Below, piece by piece: positions 1 through 8,913 of a stretch of DNA of 64,000 nucleotides. The first letter of the stretch is position 1. Each line of letters begins with the position of its first letter. Below the pieces are notes generated by a model. That model was given only the letters and a program-made list of their open reading frames with translations. It ran no database searches and had not been told where the DNA came from. Made by a program: the position numbers and the translations under genes. The stretch lies in contig JACFNC010000001.1 in assembly GCA_019455065.1 (NCBI GenBank), positions 372,001 through 436,000 of the forward strand, read 5' to 3'. Origin of the DNA: Rhodospirillales bacterium. Its GTDB lineage: Bacteria > Pseudomonadota > Alphaproteobacteria > Rhodospirillales > Magnetospirillaceae.

Positions 1-1018
1 CGAGGACGTTCATGTTGAGCGAGACGCGCACCTCGAGATCGGTCTGGCGGAATAGTTGTTCCATCAGCAACTCTGGCTCGACAGTCCGGTTTCTCGGCTC
101 CAACACCAGCCTGACCTCGGTCGTCGATTCGTCGCGAATGTCGGCCAGCAGGGGAAGTTTTCGCGCTTCCATGAGCTCGGCGACCTTCTCGATCAGCTTG
201 CTCTTCTGAACCTGATAGGGAATTTCATTGACCACGATCTGATAAAGCCCGTGGCTCAGCCTCTCCACCTGCCACCGCGCCCGCAGTCGGAATCCCCCCC
301 GCCCCGTGCGGTACGCCTCGGCTACCACGTCGCGGGCTTCGACGAGCACTCCACCCGTGGGAAAGTCCGGGCCCGGCATACGGGCGAGAAGGTCGTCGAC
401 CGTGCACTCGCGATGCTCAATGAGAAAACCCAGGGCATCGCAGATTTCGTCGACGTTATGCGGTGGAATGCTTGTCGCCATGCCGACGGCGATACCCGCG
501 GCGCCGTTTGCCAACAGGTTCGGGAAGGCGGCCGGCATGACTACCGGCTCGTCCTCGCTGCCGTCATAGGTCGGGCGGAAATCGACCGCGTCCTCGTCCA
601 GTCCTTCGAGAAGCGCCTGCGCAACCTGGGTCAGCCGCGCCTCGGTGTATCGCATCGCGGCGGCGTTGTCGCCGTCGATGTTGCCGAAGTTTCCCTGCCC
701 TTCCACGAGTGGATAACGAACCGCAAAGTCCTGCGCCAGTCGCACCAGCGTGTCGTAGACGGCGACATCCCCGTGGGGGTGATATTTGCCGATCACGTCA
801 CCGACGACGCGCGCGCACTTCTTGAAGCCCGAGGCGGGGTCGAGCTTGAGCTGCTGCATGGCGTAGAGTAGGCGCCGATGGACCGGCTTTAGCCCGTCCC
901 GCACGTCGGGAAGCGAGCGTGAAACGATGGTCGACATCGCATAGGCGAGATACCGCTCGCCTAGCGCGTCGACCAGTGGAGTGTCCCGGATCTCCCCGGC
1001 CACGGCGGGTTCTGTCAT
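1..1018 (-). CDS. parC: DNA topoisomerase IV subunit A, partial (N-terminal part)
   Basis: This is the ATP-dependent decatenase subunit that cleaves and rejoins DNA; it works with ParE. The reading frame is open from an ATG at 1018 to the left edge, so about 338 residues are present and the C-terminus is missing. The type IIA fold is clear: [18 protein letters not shown] near residue 15, [14 protein letters not shown] near 41, the quinolone-pocket stretch with HPHGD at 80-84, and the catalytic tyrosine in [10 protein letters not shown] (Y124). The YRTGRGGF segment and the short N-terminus favour ParC over GyrA. The position equivalent to GyrA Ser83 is Val85; the acidic position is retained as Asp89. 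It lies 36 bases downstream of recO on the same strand and probably belongs to the same operon. Confidence 0.9.
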   Translation of the reverse strand, partial: MTEPAVAGEIRDTPLVDALGERYLAYAMSTIVSRSLPDVRDGLKPVHRRLLYAMQQLKLDPASGFKKCARVVGDVIGKYHPHGDVAVYDTLVRLAQDFAVRYPLVEGQGNFGNIDGDNAAAMRYTEARLTQVAQALLEGLDEDAVDFRPTYDGSEDEPVVMPAAFPNLLANGAAGIAVGMATSIPPHNVDEICDALGFLIEHRECTVDDLLARMPGPDFPTGGVLVEARDVVAEAYRTGRGGFRLRARWQVERLSHGLYQIVVNEIPYQVQKSKLIEKVAELMEARKLPLLADIRDESTTEVRLVLEPRNRTVEPELLMEQLFRQTDLEVRVSLNMNVL

Positions 1019-1054
1019 AGGGTCCTCGGCAGGTGAACGACTAGATATAGTAGC

Positions 1055-1768
1055 TTAAGCCCCAAACCGGTCAACCAATCGCTGGCGAGCGGCGGGCATC
1101 AGGGCGTTCTGGGGAGCGAAAACGTGGCGTTCGAGAAAATAACCGGTGAGCGCGAGGGCATTGGAAATCTCTCCGTCGGACGCCGTTTCGCCCGTGAGTA
1201 GGAAACCTGGCAAGCCGAGCAGGCGGTCGCGATAGGGTGCGCCGGCAGCAGCCGAAACCGCGCGCCCCGAGCGCGGGGATACATAGATCAGATCTGACTG
1301 CAAGCCGGTCACCGCGCATTTTGCAAGGTCGAGTCCATAACCGAGCTCTTCCAGCAGACGTAGCTCCCAGTAGGCGTAGCGCGCCGCCCAGCCCGGCTTG
1401 GCCAGGGTCCGAAGCAGATCCCCCAGGGTCTCGTGGACACCAGGATTGGGTTCTCGTTCGGGCAGAGCGACGTCGGCAAGCGCGCAGGCCGAAGCCAAGC
1501 ATGCCAAGCGCCCGCCGTCGCCCAGGACCGCGGCGGCGTGGGCGGCCCGCAACTCGCAGCGCAGATGGCCCAGATGATCGGCCAGCCGCGCCTTCCACCA
1601 AGCCTCCACCTCGTTTCCGGGCTGTAGAACACCCCGCAATTCCCGCCCGGAGGCGCCCCGCACGAGGCCGGCCGTGCGGCCGTGATCGCGCGTCAGCAGA
1701 TGGACGATCGCCGCGCTTTCGCCATGTCGGCGCATGCTGAGGACGATGGCCTCGTCATTCCACTCCAT
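1055..1768 (-). CDS. recO: DNA repair protein RecO
   Basis: RecO is a recombination mediator that helps RecR load RecA onto SSB-coated single-stranded DNA. The 237-residue product has the usual RecO length. An N-terminal OB-fold (about residues 1-75) begins MEWNDEAIVLSMRRHGESAAI and contains HGRTAGLVRG. A helical C-terminal half contains the family segment KCAVTG near residue 150, followed by a LIYVSPRSGRAVS stretch. It starts 4 bases after the era stop and is followed by parC, the standard alphaproteobacterial order. An antisense frame over the same DNA was rejected because RecO similarity is continuous in this frame. Confidence 0.93.
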   Translation of the reverse strand: MEWNDEAIVLSMRRHGESAAIVHLLTRDHGRTAGLVRGASGRELRGVLQPGNEVEAWWKARLADHLGHLRCELRAAHAAAVLGDGGRLACLASACALADVALPEREPNPGVHETLGDLLRTLAKPGWAARYAYWELRLLEELGYGLDLAKCAVTGLQSDLIYVSPRSGRAVSAAAGAPYRDRLLGLPGFLLTGETASDGEISNALALTGYFLERHVFAPQNALMPAARQRLVDRFGA

Positions 1769-1772
1769 TGCA

Positions 1773-2687
1773 TCAAGGCTCGTAGTCCAGGCCCATCTCG
1801 CGATAGGCGGCCCGCTCCTCCAGCCAGTTCCCTCTCACCTTCACATGAATGAAAAGGTGAATGCGCCGCTCGAGAAGCTGTTCCAACTCGCTTCGCGCGG
1901 CTTCTCCGATGGCTTTGATTTGGCGACCGCCCTTGCCGAGCACGATCGGTTTTTGGCTGTCACGCTGCACGTAAACGACTTGGTCGATGCGCGCGCTGCC
2001 GTCAGGTCGTTCTTCCCACTTTTCTGTTTCCACATGGATGGAATAGGGAAGCTCCTGATGAAGGCGCAGGAAGACCTTTTCGCGCGTCACCTCTGCGGCC
2101 AGCAGCCGCAGCGGCATATCCGAAATCTGGTCCTCTGGGAAGAGCCACGGCCCGGGCGGCATCCGCTCGGCGAGATAATCCAGAACGTCGCCCACGCCGT
2201 CGCCGGAAAGGGCGCTGACCATGAAGGTGCGCGCGAAAATCCCGGTTTCGTTCATCTCGGCCGCGAGACCGAGTAGCTTCTCGCGGCGTACGAGATCCAC
2301 CTTGTTGAGGATGAGGACGGCCTCGCGCCCTGTTTCCTTCAAGCGTGCCAAGATGGCACGCGTATCGTCGTCAAAGCCGCGCGCCGCGTCGACGACGAGA
2401 GCGATGAGGTCGGCGTCGGCGGCCCCTGTCCAGGCCGCCGCCACCATCGCCCTCTCCAACCGGCGCTTGGGCGCGAAGATTCCAGGGGTATCCACCAGCA
2501 CGACCTGGGCCGCCCCGGCCATGACGATTCCCAGAACGCGCGTCCTGGTCGTCTGCACTTTCGGCGAAACGATCGTGACCTTGGTTCCCACCAGGACATT
2601 CACGAGCGTGGACTTGCCGGCGTTGGGGGCCCCGACGATCGCGATGAACCCGCACCTTCGCCCCTCGGTCGCCTCGCCCTCACTCAT
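1773..2687 (-). CDS. era: GTPase Era
   Basis: Era is an essential Ras-like GTPase that binds the 3' end of 16S rRNA and helps mature the 30S subunit. The 304-residue protein shows the G1 P-loop GAPNAGKST at residues 19-27, a KVQTTR switch I segment, G3 DTPG near residue 66 and G4 NKVD near 128. The C-terminal KH domain carries the family hallmark VLGKGGRQIKAIGEAAR. The start overlaps the rnc stop by four bases (ATGA), implying translational coupling with RNase III, another rRNA-processing enzyme. Confidence 0.97.
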   Translation of the reverse strand: MSEGEATEGRRCGFIAIVGAPNAGKSTLVNVLVGTKVTIVSPKVQTTRTRVLGIVMAGAAQVVLVDTPGIFAPKRRLERAMVAAAWTGAADADLIALVVDAARGFDDDTRAILARLKETGREAVLILNKVDLVRREKLLGLAAEMNETGIFARTFMVSALSGDGVGDVLDYLAERMPPGPWLFPEDQISDMPLRLLAAEVTREKVFLRLHQELPYSIHVETEKWEERPDGSARIDQVVYVQRDSQKPIVLGKGGRQIKAIGEAARSELEQLLERRIHLFIHVKVRGNWLEERAAYREMGLDYEP

Positions 2688-3376
2688 TGCCTTAGCGTCT
2701 CCAGAAGTGTCCGGGCGGCGGCCTGCTCCGCGGCGCGCTTGGTCGTGCCTTGCCCGACCACCGGCGCGTAGCCGTCGACGGACACCGCGACCTCGAATGT
2801 CGGATCGTGCGCCGGTCCGCTCATTCCAACCATTTCATAGGAGGGCAAGGGTTTGCCGCAACCCTGCGCCCATTCCTGAAGGGCCGTCTTCGCATCCTGG
2901 GGCGGGCGCGCGCTCTCGGCCATGAGGCCTTCCCAATGGCTCCGCACGAAGGGCGCGCAAGCCCCCAGTCCCCCATCGCAATACAGGGCGCCGATCACCG
3001 CCTCGCAGGCGTCCGCTAGCGTCGCCGGATTGCGGCGCCCCCCTCCGTCCTCCTCGCCCTTCGAGAGCACCAAATGAATGGGCAAACCGATGGTCTCTGC
3101 GACGCGCGCAAGGGCCTCCCGGCGTACCAGGGCGGCATGCCGGCGCGCCAACGCACCCTCGTTCTCGGTCGGAAACCGCTCGAGCAACATTTCGGCCACG
3201 ATCAATCCCAGGACACGATCGCCAAGAAACTCCAGCCGTTCATAGGCCGCCGCTCCCCTCCCTCGCCGATAACCGGCGCTCGGGTGAGTCAGCGCCTGAT
3301 GCAACAGGTCGGCGTTCGAGAATCGGTGCCCGAGGGCGTCGCATAGTTCAAGAATTTGTTGGCTCGCCAAACTCAC
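2684..3376 (-). CDS. rnc: Ribonuclease III
   Basis: This double-strand-specific endoribonuclease processes rRNA precursors and structured mRNAs. The 230-residue product has the RNase III signature ERLEFLGDRVL at residues 46-56, holding the metal-binding acidic residues. A C-terminal dsRNA-binding domain covers roughly residues 155-228 and ends in GTTKRAAEQAAARTLL. Both ends overlap neighbours by four bases (lepB upstream, era downstream), so lepB-rnc-era appears to be one translationally coupled block. Length and motif order are normal. Confidence 0.97.
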   Translation of the reverse strand: MSLASQQILELCDALGHRFSNADLLHQALTHPSAGYRRGRGAAAYERLEFLGDRVLGLIVAEMLLERFPTENEGALARRHAALVRREALARVAETIGLPIHLVLSKGEEDGGGRRNPATLADACEAVIGALYCDGGLGACAPFVRSHWEGLMAESARPPQDAKTALQEWAQGCGKPLPSYEMVGMSGPAHDPTFEVAVSVDGYAPVVGQGTTKRAAEQAAARTLLETLRQ

Positions 3377-4116
3377 TCAACCGCGTTGAAGAATCGGCCG
3401 AAGCGGATCGCCCACGGCCATCTCCACACCTCCCAGATAGCCGCCGATCCATCGGTCGAGAAGAACAGGAACTCCGCACGTCCAACCATGTTTTCGAACG
3501 GCACGAATCCCACGTAATCGAGATACCGGCTGTCTTGCGAGTTGTCGCGGTTGTCGCCCATCATAAAGTAGTGGCCGGGCGGCACCACGTAGATGGGGGT
3601 ATTGTCCGTGGGGGCGCTATCGCCGTCGTACTCGATGATGAGGTGGGACCGTCCGTTCGGCAACGTTTCCACGTATTGCCGGGCGCGGCGCGTGTTGCCC
3701 AGCGCGTCGCGCGTCACGTAGTCATCGATCTGCTTGCGCTCCACCGGCGCTCCGTTGATGTGCAGGACACCACCGACGACCTGGATGCGGTCGCCTGGAA
3801 GGCCGATCACCCGCTTGATGTAGTCCGTGCTGTTGTCCGACGGCAATTTGAAGACGGCGACGTCCCCCCGCTCCGGCTCGCTGGGGAATATCCGGCCCTC
3901 GAAAAGGGGAAGGCCGAAGGGCAACGAATACCGGCTATAGCCGTAGGAATATTTCGATACGAAAAGGTAATCCCCGATGAGCAGGCTCGGCACCATCGAT
4001 CCCGATGGAATGTTGAAGGGCTCGAACGCCACGGTGCGGATGACCACCGCGATCAGCACCGCATAGACGATCGTTTTCACCGTCTCCCAGGTGCCGCCGG
4101 TATTTTTTTTCGACAT
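3373..4116 (-). CDS. lepB: Signal peptidase I
   Basis: LepB removes signal peptides from Sec- and Tat-exported proteins on the outer face of the inner membrane. In this 247-residue protein one N-terminal membrane segment (about residues 12-30) is followed by the catalytic serine in PSGSMVPSL (S40) and the general-base lysine in YIKRVIGLPGD (K101). The GDNRDNSQDSR box is near residue 193. The single N-terminal anchor is the short alphaproteobacterial form. It sits between acpS and rnc. The 79 bases before it hold no recognisable gene. Confidence 0.96.
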   Translation of the reverse strand: MSKKNTGGTWETVKTIVYAVLIAVVIRTVAFEPFNIPSGSMVPSLLIGDYLFVSKYSYGYSRYSLPFGLPLFEGRIFPSEPERGDVAVFKLPSDNSTDYIKRVIGLPGDRIQVVGGVLHINGAPVERKQIDDYVTRDALGNTRRARQYVETLPNGRSHLIIEYDGDSAPTDNTPIYVVPPGHYFMMGDNRDNSQDSRYLDYVGFVPFENMVGRAEFLFFSTDGSAAIWEVWRWPWAIRFGRFFNAVE

Positions 4117-4195
4117 CAGTGGGACTGCCCAAAGCTGATCGGGTTGGAAGAAAGGGATTGCAGGTGGGGGATAAGGCCAGTCAAGGCGGCGACTG

Positions 4196-4618
4196 TCAAG
4201 GCGCTTGCAGGTTGTCGGGAATGGCCGAGATGACCACTATCGCCTGGGCTAGGGGGTAATCGTCGGTCATGCTCAAGCTTACCTCAGCACGCATGCCGGG
4301 AGGGGTCAGGGAACGCAAGCGTTCGGCCGCGCCACCGGTCAGCACCAGTGTCGGACGCCCGCCGGGCAGGTTGACCACCGCCATGTCCCGCCAGAAGACC
4401 CCGTCTCGGAAACCCGTTCCCAAAGCCTTGGCGCAGGCCTCCTTCGCCGCGAACCGCTTCGCATAGGTGGCGGCTCGGACGCGCGGGATGGCTCGGGACT
4501 CCGCCTTTGCGCGTTCGATCTGGGTGAATATCCGCGCCTGGAACCGTTCACCGAACCGTGCGAGGCTTCGCTCGATTCGTTTGATGTCCACTAAGTCACT
4601 GCCCACGCCCAGAATCAT
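4196..4618 (-). CDS. acpS: Holo-[acyl-carrier-protein] synthase
   Basis: AcpS transfers the 4'-phosphopantetheine arm from coenzyme A to apo-acyl carrier protein, activating fatty acid synthesis. The 140-residue length is typical. The two Mg-binding residues are visible: D8 in GVGSDLVDI and E60 in [15 protein letters not shown]. The start codon lies one base after the pdxJ stop (stop at 4620-4622, ATG at 4618), so the pair is almost certainly co-translated. The pdxJ-acpS pairing is widespread in proteobacteria. Confidence 0.95.
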   Translation of the reverse strand: MILGVGSDLVDIKRIERSLARFGERFQARIFTQIERAKAESRAIPRVRAATYAKRFAAKEACAKALGTGFRDGVFWRDMAVVNLPGGRPTLVLTGGAAERLRSLTPPGMRAEVSLSMTDDYPLAQAIVVISAIPDNLQAP

Positions 4619-4619
4619 T

Positions 4620-5375
4620 TCAGGCCGACCGTTCTCCCCCGGCCGCCGCCCGGGCTTGGTCCATGGCCGCGCGCATGCGCTTGATCGCGCTTTCCAGACC
4701 TCCGAAAATCGCTTCGCCGATGAGGAAGTGCCCGATGTTCAGCTCGACGATGGTCGGAACGGCGGCCACTGCGGCCACGGTTTCGTAACTCAGGCCATGA
4801 CCGGCATGGCATTCCAGGCCGATCGCCTCGGCGTGAGCCGCCGCGGCACGAATGCGTCCCAGCTCGGCCAGCCGGCGCGGACCCTGGGCGTCGCAATAGG
4901 CGCCCGTATGCAGTTCGACGACGGGCGCCCCGATGCCAAGCGCCGCATCCAGTTGCCGGGGGTCGGGTTCGACGAAGAGCGAAACCCGAATTCCCGCCTC
5001 ACCCAGGGCCGTAACGATGGGACGCAGGTGCTCCCGGTTGCCGGCCACGTCCAAACCACCCTCGGTGGTCCGCTCCTCACGCCGCTCCGGCACGATGCAG
5101 GTGGCGTGCGGGCGATGGCGCAAGGCGATGTCCCGCATTTCCTGTGTGGCGGCCATTTCCAGATTGAGTGGAAGATCGATCTCGTCCGACAGGCGGCGGA
5201 TATCCTCGTCCGAGATATGCCGGCGATCCTCGCGAAGATGGGCAGTAATGCCATCGGCACCCGACTGCGCCGCCAGTCGCGCCGCCCGAACGGGGTCGGG
5301 ATGCCACCCGCCGCGCGCGTTCCGGATCGTCGCCACATGGTCGATGTTGACCCCCAACCGCAAGTAGCGCTTCAT
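4620..5375 (-). CDS. pdxJ: Pyridoxine 5'-phosphate synthase
   Basis: PdxJ condenses 3-amino-2-oxopropyl phosphate with deoxyxylulose 5-phosphate in the last ring-forming step of vitamin B6 synthesis. The 251-residue TIM barrel starts [20 protein letters not shown], with the N-terminal His13 and Arg region used by the family, and has [12 protein letters not shown] near residue 42. The frame could extend 18 codons further upstream, but ATG 5375 is preferred because GGAGG lies about nine bases before it and family members begin here. It is followed directly by acpS. Confidence 0.95.
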   Translation of the reverse strand: MKRYLRLGVNIDHVATIRNARGGWHPDPVRAARLAAQSGADGITAHLREDRRHISDEDIRRLSDEIDLPLNLEMAATQEMRDIALRHRPHATCIVPERREERTTEGGLDVAGNREHLRPIVTALGEAGIRVSLFVEPDPRQLDAALGIGAPVVELHTGAYCDAQGPRRLAELGRIRAAAAHAEAIGLECHAGHGLSYETVAAVAAVPTIVELNIGHFLIGEAIFGGLESAIKRMRAAMDQARAAAGGERSA

Positions 5376-5454
5376 CGTCTGGCCTCCAGGCCGCTCCCTC
5401 TTGCGGACACAGAAAAGCAGATTGCGCACGGGAAAACACCTACCCGCCCGCTAC

Positions 5455-7593
5455 TCAATTGCGGGCACGCTCGACCGAATTGATCGCCGGCGTCGCGCGT
5501 AGCGCCGCGATGATGTTGGTCAGGTGTTTGACGTCCCGGACCTCCACGTCGATCTTCATCTCAAAGAACTCGGTCGTGCGATTCGTGATTTTGAGATTGC
5601 GGATGTTGCCCAGGTTCTTGGCGATGACGGTGGACAGATTTCCCAGACTACCCGGCTCATTGATTACGACCAGGCTGATCCGTCCGACATGAACGTCGCG
5701 ATTGTTGGTTTCGCCGCCCCAGGCGAGATCGAGCCAGCGCTCAGGATTCTCCGCGTATTGTTCGAGCATCTCGCAGTCGATCGTATGAATCGTCACGCCC
5801 TTCCCCGTGCTGACGATGCCGACGATGCGGTCGCCGGGCAGCGGATGGCAGCACCCGGCGAAATGCATTGCCATACCCGGTATCAGCCCCTTGATGGTGA
5901 CCGCGTTCTCCTGCGCCTTGTTCTTGGAGCGGGCCTTGAGCGGGACGACGTTGGTCTTGGGTTGGGTCTTGAGTTCCGGATAGACCGCCGCCACGACCTC
6001 GCGGCCCGTATGCACCCCCTCGCCCACCGAAACGATCAGGTCGTCCGCGGTCGGCGCCTTGAAGATCTTGAGTACGCCTTCAATCGCTTTTTCGGTGAAT
6101 TCATAGCCTTCCTGCTTGAAGGCGCGTTGAAGGATCGATCGGCCGAGGCCGAGATACTGGGCGCGCTGCTGAGTGCGGACGAACCGGCGGATGCGGGCGC
6201 GCGCCTTGCCGGTGACGACGAAGCGTTCCCAGGTCGGAGACGGGGTTTGCGCCTTCGAGGTTACGATCTCCACCTGGTCGCCGTTGTTGAGTTGCGTCCG
6301 AAGCGGCATTATGCGGCCGTTCACCTTGGCCCCGACGCAGGTGTCGCCCACTTCGGAATGCACCGCATAGGCGAAATCCACCGGCGTCGCGCCCCGCGGC
6401 AGCGAGATGAGGTCGCCTTTGGGCGTGAAGCAGAACACCTGATCCTGGAACATCTCCAGCTTGGTGTGTTCAAGGAATTCCTCGGGGCCCGAGGCGTGCT
6501 CCAGGATGTCCAGCAACTCACGCAGCCAGCGGTACTGGCGGCCGTCCGTGCTCTTGCCGCCCTGCTTGTACTTCCAGTGCGCGGCCACGCCCAACTCGGC
6601 GATCTCGTGCATGTCCTGGGTGCGGATCTGGACCTCGATGCGGTGCCTTTCGGGGCCGAAAACGCCGGTATGCAGCGAGCGATAGCCGTTTGGTTTGGGG
6701 GTCGAAATATAGTCCTTGAAGCGGCCGGGAACCATGGAGTAGCGGCTGTGAATGACCCCGAGGGCGCGGTAGCAATCCTCCACGCTGTCGACCAAAACAC
6801 GAAAAGCCATGATGTCGGAAAGTTGTTCGAATCCGACGTTCTTGTGCTGCATCTTGTTCCAGATCGAATACGGCGCCTTTTCGCGGCCGGAAACCTGGCA
6901 TTCCACTCCAGCGGACCGCAGGGTGTCTCGCAGCTGTTCAAGAATGCGGCTGATCAGGTCGCCACCCTGTTCCCGCAGAAAATTGAGGCGGGCGAGCAAA
7001 GAGCGCCTGATGTCCGCGTGCAGTTCGGCGAACGCGAGGTCCTCGAGCTCGGATTTCAACTCCTGCATGCCGATGCGCTCGGCCAGTGGCGAGTAAATCT
7101 CCATCGTCTCCAGCGCGATGCGCCGGCGTTTCTCGGCGTCGTCGATGTAGTGCAGCGTCCGCATGTTGTGGAGACGGTCGGCCAGCTTCACGAGGAGCAC
7201 CCGGATGTCCTCGGACATGGCCAATACGAGCTTGCGGAAATTCTCAGCTTGTTTGGTGTGATCCGACTGGAGCTCGATGCGCGTCAGCTTGGTGACACCG
7301 TCCACGAGGCGCCCCACCTCATGGCCGAACAGCTTTTCGACGTCGGCCAGCGTGGCCGGGGTGTCCTCGATCGTATCGTGGAGCAGGGCGGTGATGATCG
7401 AGGCGCTGTCGAGCTTGTAGTTGGTGAGGATTCCCGCAACCTCGAGCGGGTGCGAGAAGTAGGGGTCGCCCGACGCCCGCTTCTGCGAGCCGTGCACCTT
7501 CATGGCAAAAACGTAAGCGCGATTGAGGGCGTCCTCGTCCGCGGTGGGGTCGTAGGAGCGCACTCTTTCGACGAGTTCGAATTGCCTAATCAT
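5455..7593 (-). CDS. rsh: Bifunctional (p)ppGpp synthetase/hydrolase (Rsh family)
   Basis: This is the single RelA/SpoT-type stringent-response enzyme typical of alphaproteobacteria; it makes and degrades the alarmone (p)ppGpp. Domain order in the 712-residue protein: an HD hydrolase domain with HDTIED near residue 72, a RelA_SpoT synthetase domain with YRSLHTGVFG and EVQIRTQDMHEIAE near 320-340, a TGS domain starting near 380 with VFCFTPKGDLISLPRGA, and a C-terminal ACT domain after about 630. Both catalytic halves look intact, so it should be bifunctional. ATG 7593 is preferred over an upstream GTG at 7608 because relatives begin with M-[IM]-RQ-x-ELVERV. It lies downstream of rpoZ. Confidence 0.96.
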   Translation of the reverse strand: MIRQFELVERVRSYDPTADEDALNRAYVFAMKVHGSQKRASGDPYFSHPLEVAGILTNYKLDSASIITALLHDTIEDTPATLADVEKLFGHEVGRLVDGVTKLTRIELQSDHTKQAENFRKLVLAMSEDIRVLLVKLADRLHNMRTLHYIDDAEKRRRIALETMEIYSPLAERIGMQELKSELEDLAFAELHADIRRSLLARLNFLREQGGDLISRILEQLRDTLRSAGVECQVSGREKAPYSIWNKMQHKNVGFEQLSDIMAFRVLVDSVEDCYRALGVIHSRYSMVPGRFKDYISTPKPNGYRSLHTGVFGPERHRIEVQIRTQDMHEIAELGVAAHWKYKQGGKSTDGRQYRWLRELLDILEHASGPEEFLEHTKLEMFQDQVFCFTPKGDLISLPRGATPVDFAYAVHSEVGDTCVGAKVNGRIMPLRTQLNNGDQVEIVTSKAQTPSPTWERFVVTGKARARIRRFVRTQQRAQYLGLGRSILQRAFKQEGYEFTEKAIEGVLKIFKAPTADDLIVSVGEGVHTGREVVAAVYPELKTQPKTNVVPLKARSKNKAQENAVTIKGLIPGMAMHFAGCCHPLPGDRIVGIVSTGKGVTIHTIDCEMLEQYAENPERWLDLAWGGETNNRDVHVGRISLVVINEPGSLGNLSTVIAKNLGNIRNLKITNRTTEFFEMKIDVEVRDVKHLTNIIAALRATPAINSVERARN

Positions 7594-7667
7594 GCCGCAG
7601 CCTCGCACGGCATGGAACCATCAGGCCGGCCACCGCGATTTCGCCATGCCGGCCACATGTGCGCCCG

Positions 7668-8081
7668 TCAGTCTTCGTCGGTCGGCCCCAAATCGCCGCC
7701 GATCAACGAGTCCGAATCCAAATCACCTTCCGTCTCCTGTATCGACAAAAGATCCTCGTTGATCTCTTCATCAGCCAACGCCTCGGCAGGCTCGGCGGCA
7801 AGTTCCTGCTCCAGCGCGAAGGTGTCCATTTCGTCGGCCTCCGGCTCGTCTGCTTCGACGTGCTTTTGCAAACCTTGCACCAAGGCGTTGCGCAGATGGT
7901 CGATACTGACCGTCTCGTCCGCGACTTCGCGAAGTGCCACGACCGGATTCTTGTCGTTGTCGCGGTCGACCGTCAAAGGGGCGCCAGCGGAAATGTCCCG
8001 GGCGCGCTGCCCCGCGACCATGACCAGTTCAAAACGGTTCGGGATCTTGAGAACGCAGTCTTCAACTGTAACGCGCGCCAT
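7668..8081 (-). CDS. rpoZ: DNA-directed RNA polymerase omega subunit
   Basis: Omega assists folding and assembly of the beta' subunit and forms part of a ppGpp site in proteobacterial polymerase. The 137-residue product starts [20 protein letters not shown] and contains RARDISAG and [10 protein letters not shown], all hallmarks of omega. ATG 8081 is chosen over a start ten codons upstream because GGAGA lies about eight bases before it and the family begins MARVTVEDC. The last 60 or so residues form a strongly acidic tail, making it longer than the roughly 90-residue E. coli protein. It precedes rsh, linking omega to alarmone metabolism. Confidence 0.94.
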   Translation of the reverse strand: MARVTVEDCVLKIPNRFELVMVAGQRARDISAGAPLTVDRDNDKNPVVALREVADETVSIDHLRNALVQGLQKHVEADEPEADEMDTFALEQELAAEPAEALADEEINEDLLSIQETEGDLDSDSLIGGDLGPTDED

Positions 8082-8182
8082 GAACACATCTCCAGATTGC
8101 CGTACCCCCAAGGGGGAAGCTTTTGAAATAGTCTATATATTTGCCGCGCCCCGGGAAAGCAAGGTTCTGGGCTCGGGTTTTC

Positions 8183-8259
8183 TGGCGCGCCCTGCTGGAT
8201 TCGAACCAGCGACCTACCGCTTAGAAGGCGGTTGCTCTATCCTGCTGAGCTAAGGGCGC
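8183..8259 (-). tRNA. tRNA-Arg (anticodon TCT)
   Basis: The reverse complement folds as a full cloverleaf. The acceptor arm pairs GCGCCCT with AGGGCGC, the D-loop region is TAGCTCAGCAGGATAGAGC, and the anticodon stem ACCGC/GCGGT encloses loop CTTCTAA with anticodon TCT (plus-strand bases 8223-8225). The T arm contains GGTTCGAATCC. The CCA tail is encoded at 8183-8185. It begins about nine bases after the stop codon of the NDUFS4-like gene and lies upstream of rpoZ on the same strand. Confidence 0.96.
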
Positions 8260-8268
8260 TAACGTTAC

Positions 8269-8565
8269 TCAGGCTATCCTGTCGTACCGAAACTTGTCGG
8301 CATAGCTCTTGGGCCGAAGAGTGGGCGCCGGAGCGGCCTCGAAGATTTGAAAGTTGTGGCCTTCCCGTTTGGCCCAGGCCACTGCCTCCTCCTTGGTCTT
8401 GAACTTCAGCTTGACCTGTCCCCGCGTATCCGGGGACCCGACCCAGCCCATGAGAGGATCGACCCGCTTGGGCGAGGCGGGTTCGAAATCAGCAATCCAG
8501 ATACCCACATTAGCCCGTCCTGACTGCATGGCGTTCTTCGCCGGGCGATAGATGCGGACCAGCAT
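8269..8565 (-). CDS. NDUFS4-like complex I accessory subunit (ETC complex I conserved region)
   Basis: This resembles the alphaproteobacterial homologue of mitochondrial NDUFS4, a peripheral subunit that stabilises the NADH-dehydrogenase arm of respiratory complex I. The 98-residue product starts MLVRIYRPAKNAMQSGRANV and has the family pattern FEPASPKRVDPLMGW, then a KTKEEAVAWAKREG stretch. The frame stays open to 8655, but the extra N-terminus is a translation of the neighbouring tRNA-Pro, so it is not coding. ATG 8565 has GAGAGG at suitable spacing; ATG 8571 is the alternative. The nuo operon itself is not in this window. Confidence 0.9.
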   Translation of the reverse strand: MLVRIYRPAKNAMQSGRANVGIWIADFEPASPKRVDPLMGWVGSPDTRGQVKLKFKTKEEAVAWAKREGHNFQIFEAAPAPTLRPKSYADKFRYDRIA

Positions 8566-8622
8566 GACCATACCCTCTCTGAGTAGCGGCGTTTTCCGCC
8601 AGCCGAAATCACCTTTTTGTCC

Positions 8623-8699
8623 TGGTCGGGGCGACTGGATTCGAACCAGCGACATCCTGCTCCCAAAGCAGGCACTCTACCAGGCTGAGCTACGCCCCG
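8623..8699 (-). tRNA. tRNA-Pro (anticodon TGG)
   Basis: The reverse complement gives a complete cloverleaf. The acceptor arm pairs CGGGGCG with CGCCCCG, the D arm is TAGCTCAGCCTGGTAGAG, and the anticodon stem CCTGC/GCAGG encloses loop TTTGGGA, anticodon TGG (plus-strand 8663-8665). The T arm has GGTTCGAATCC. CCA is encoded at 8623-8625. It lies upstream of the NDUFS4-like gene on the same strand. The first pair C1-G72 followed by discriminator A73 fits bacterial tRNA-Pro. Confidence 0.96.
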
Positions 8700-8913
8700 C
8701 GCGACGGAACCTAAGGGGTTTCGGAAGGGTTTGCAACAGCACCGGAACCTCTGCCGTCACCTGGGGGGCGACCGTTCGATCAGCTAACAGTTGTTTGCAC
8801 TTCGGTGCTAACCCTTAGCGGTGTCCCTCCTCAACGGTCGAGAACCTCGAACCCTTTCGCCACGTTGTCATTTGCACGATTTCTGGATGACCCGGTTCCG
8901 GCGAGAGGTTCCC

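Noticed and set aside
1-1018. GyrA instead of ParC.
   Set aside because: The short N-terminus, the GNIDGDN region and the YRTGRGGFR segment fit ParC better, but the missing C-terminus prevents a final check.
5524-8253. A 909-codon open frame on the plus strand across rsh and rpoZ.
   Set aside because: It is antisense to rsh and rpoZ, whose protein families are unmistakable, and it runs through tRNA-Arg. Long antisense frames are expected in GC-rich DNA.
8566-8655. N-terminal extension of the NDUFS4-like protein starting MSLVRIQSPRP.
   Set aside because: This peptide is the classic translation of a tRNA T-arm; it comes from tRNA-Pro at 8623-8699.
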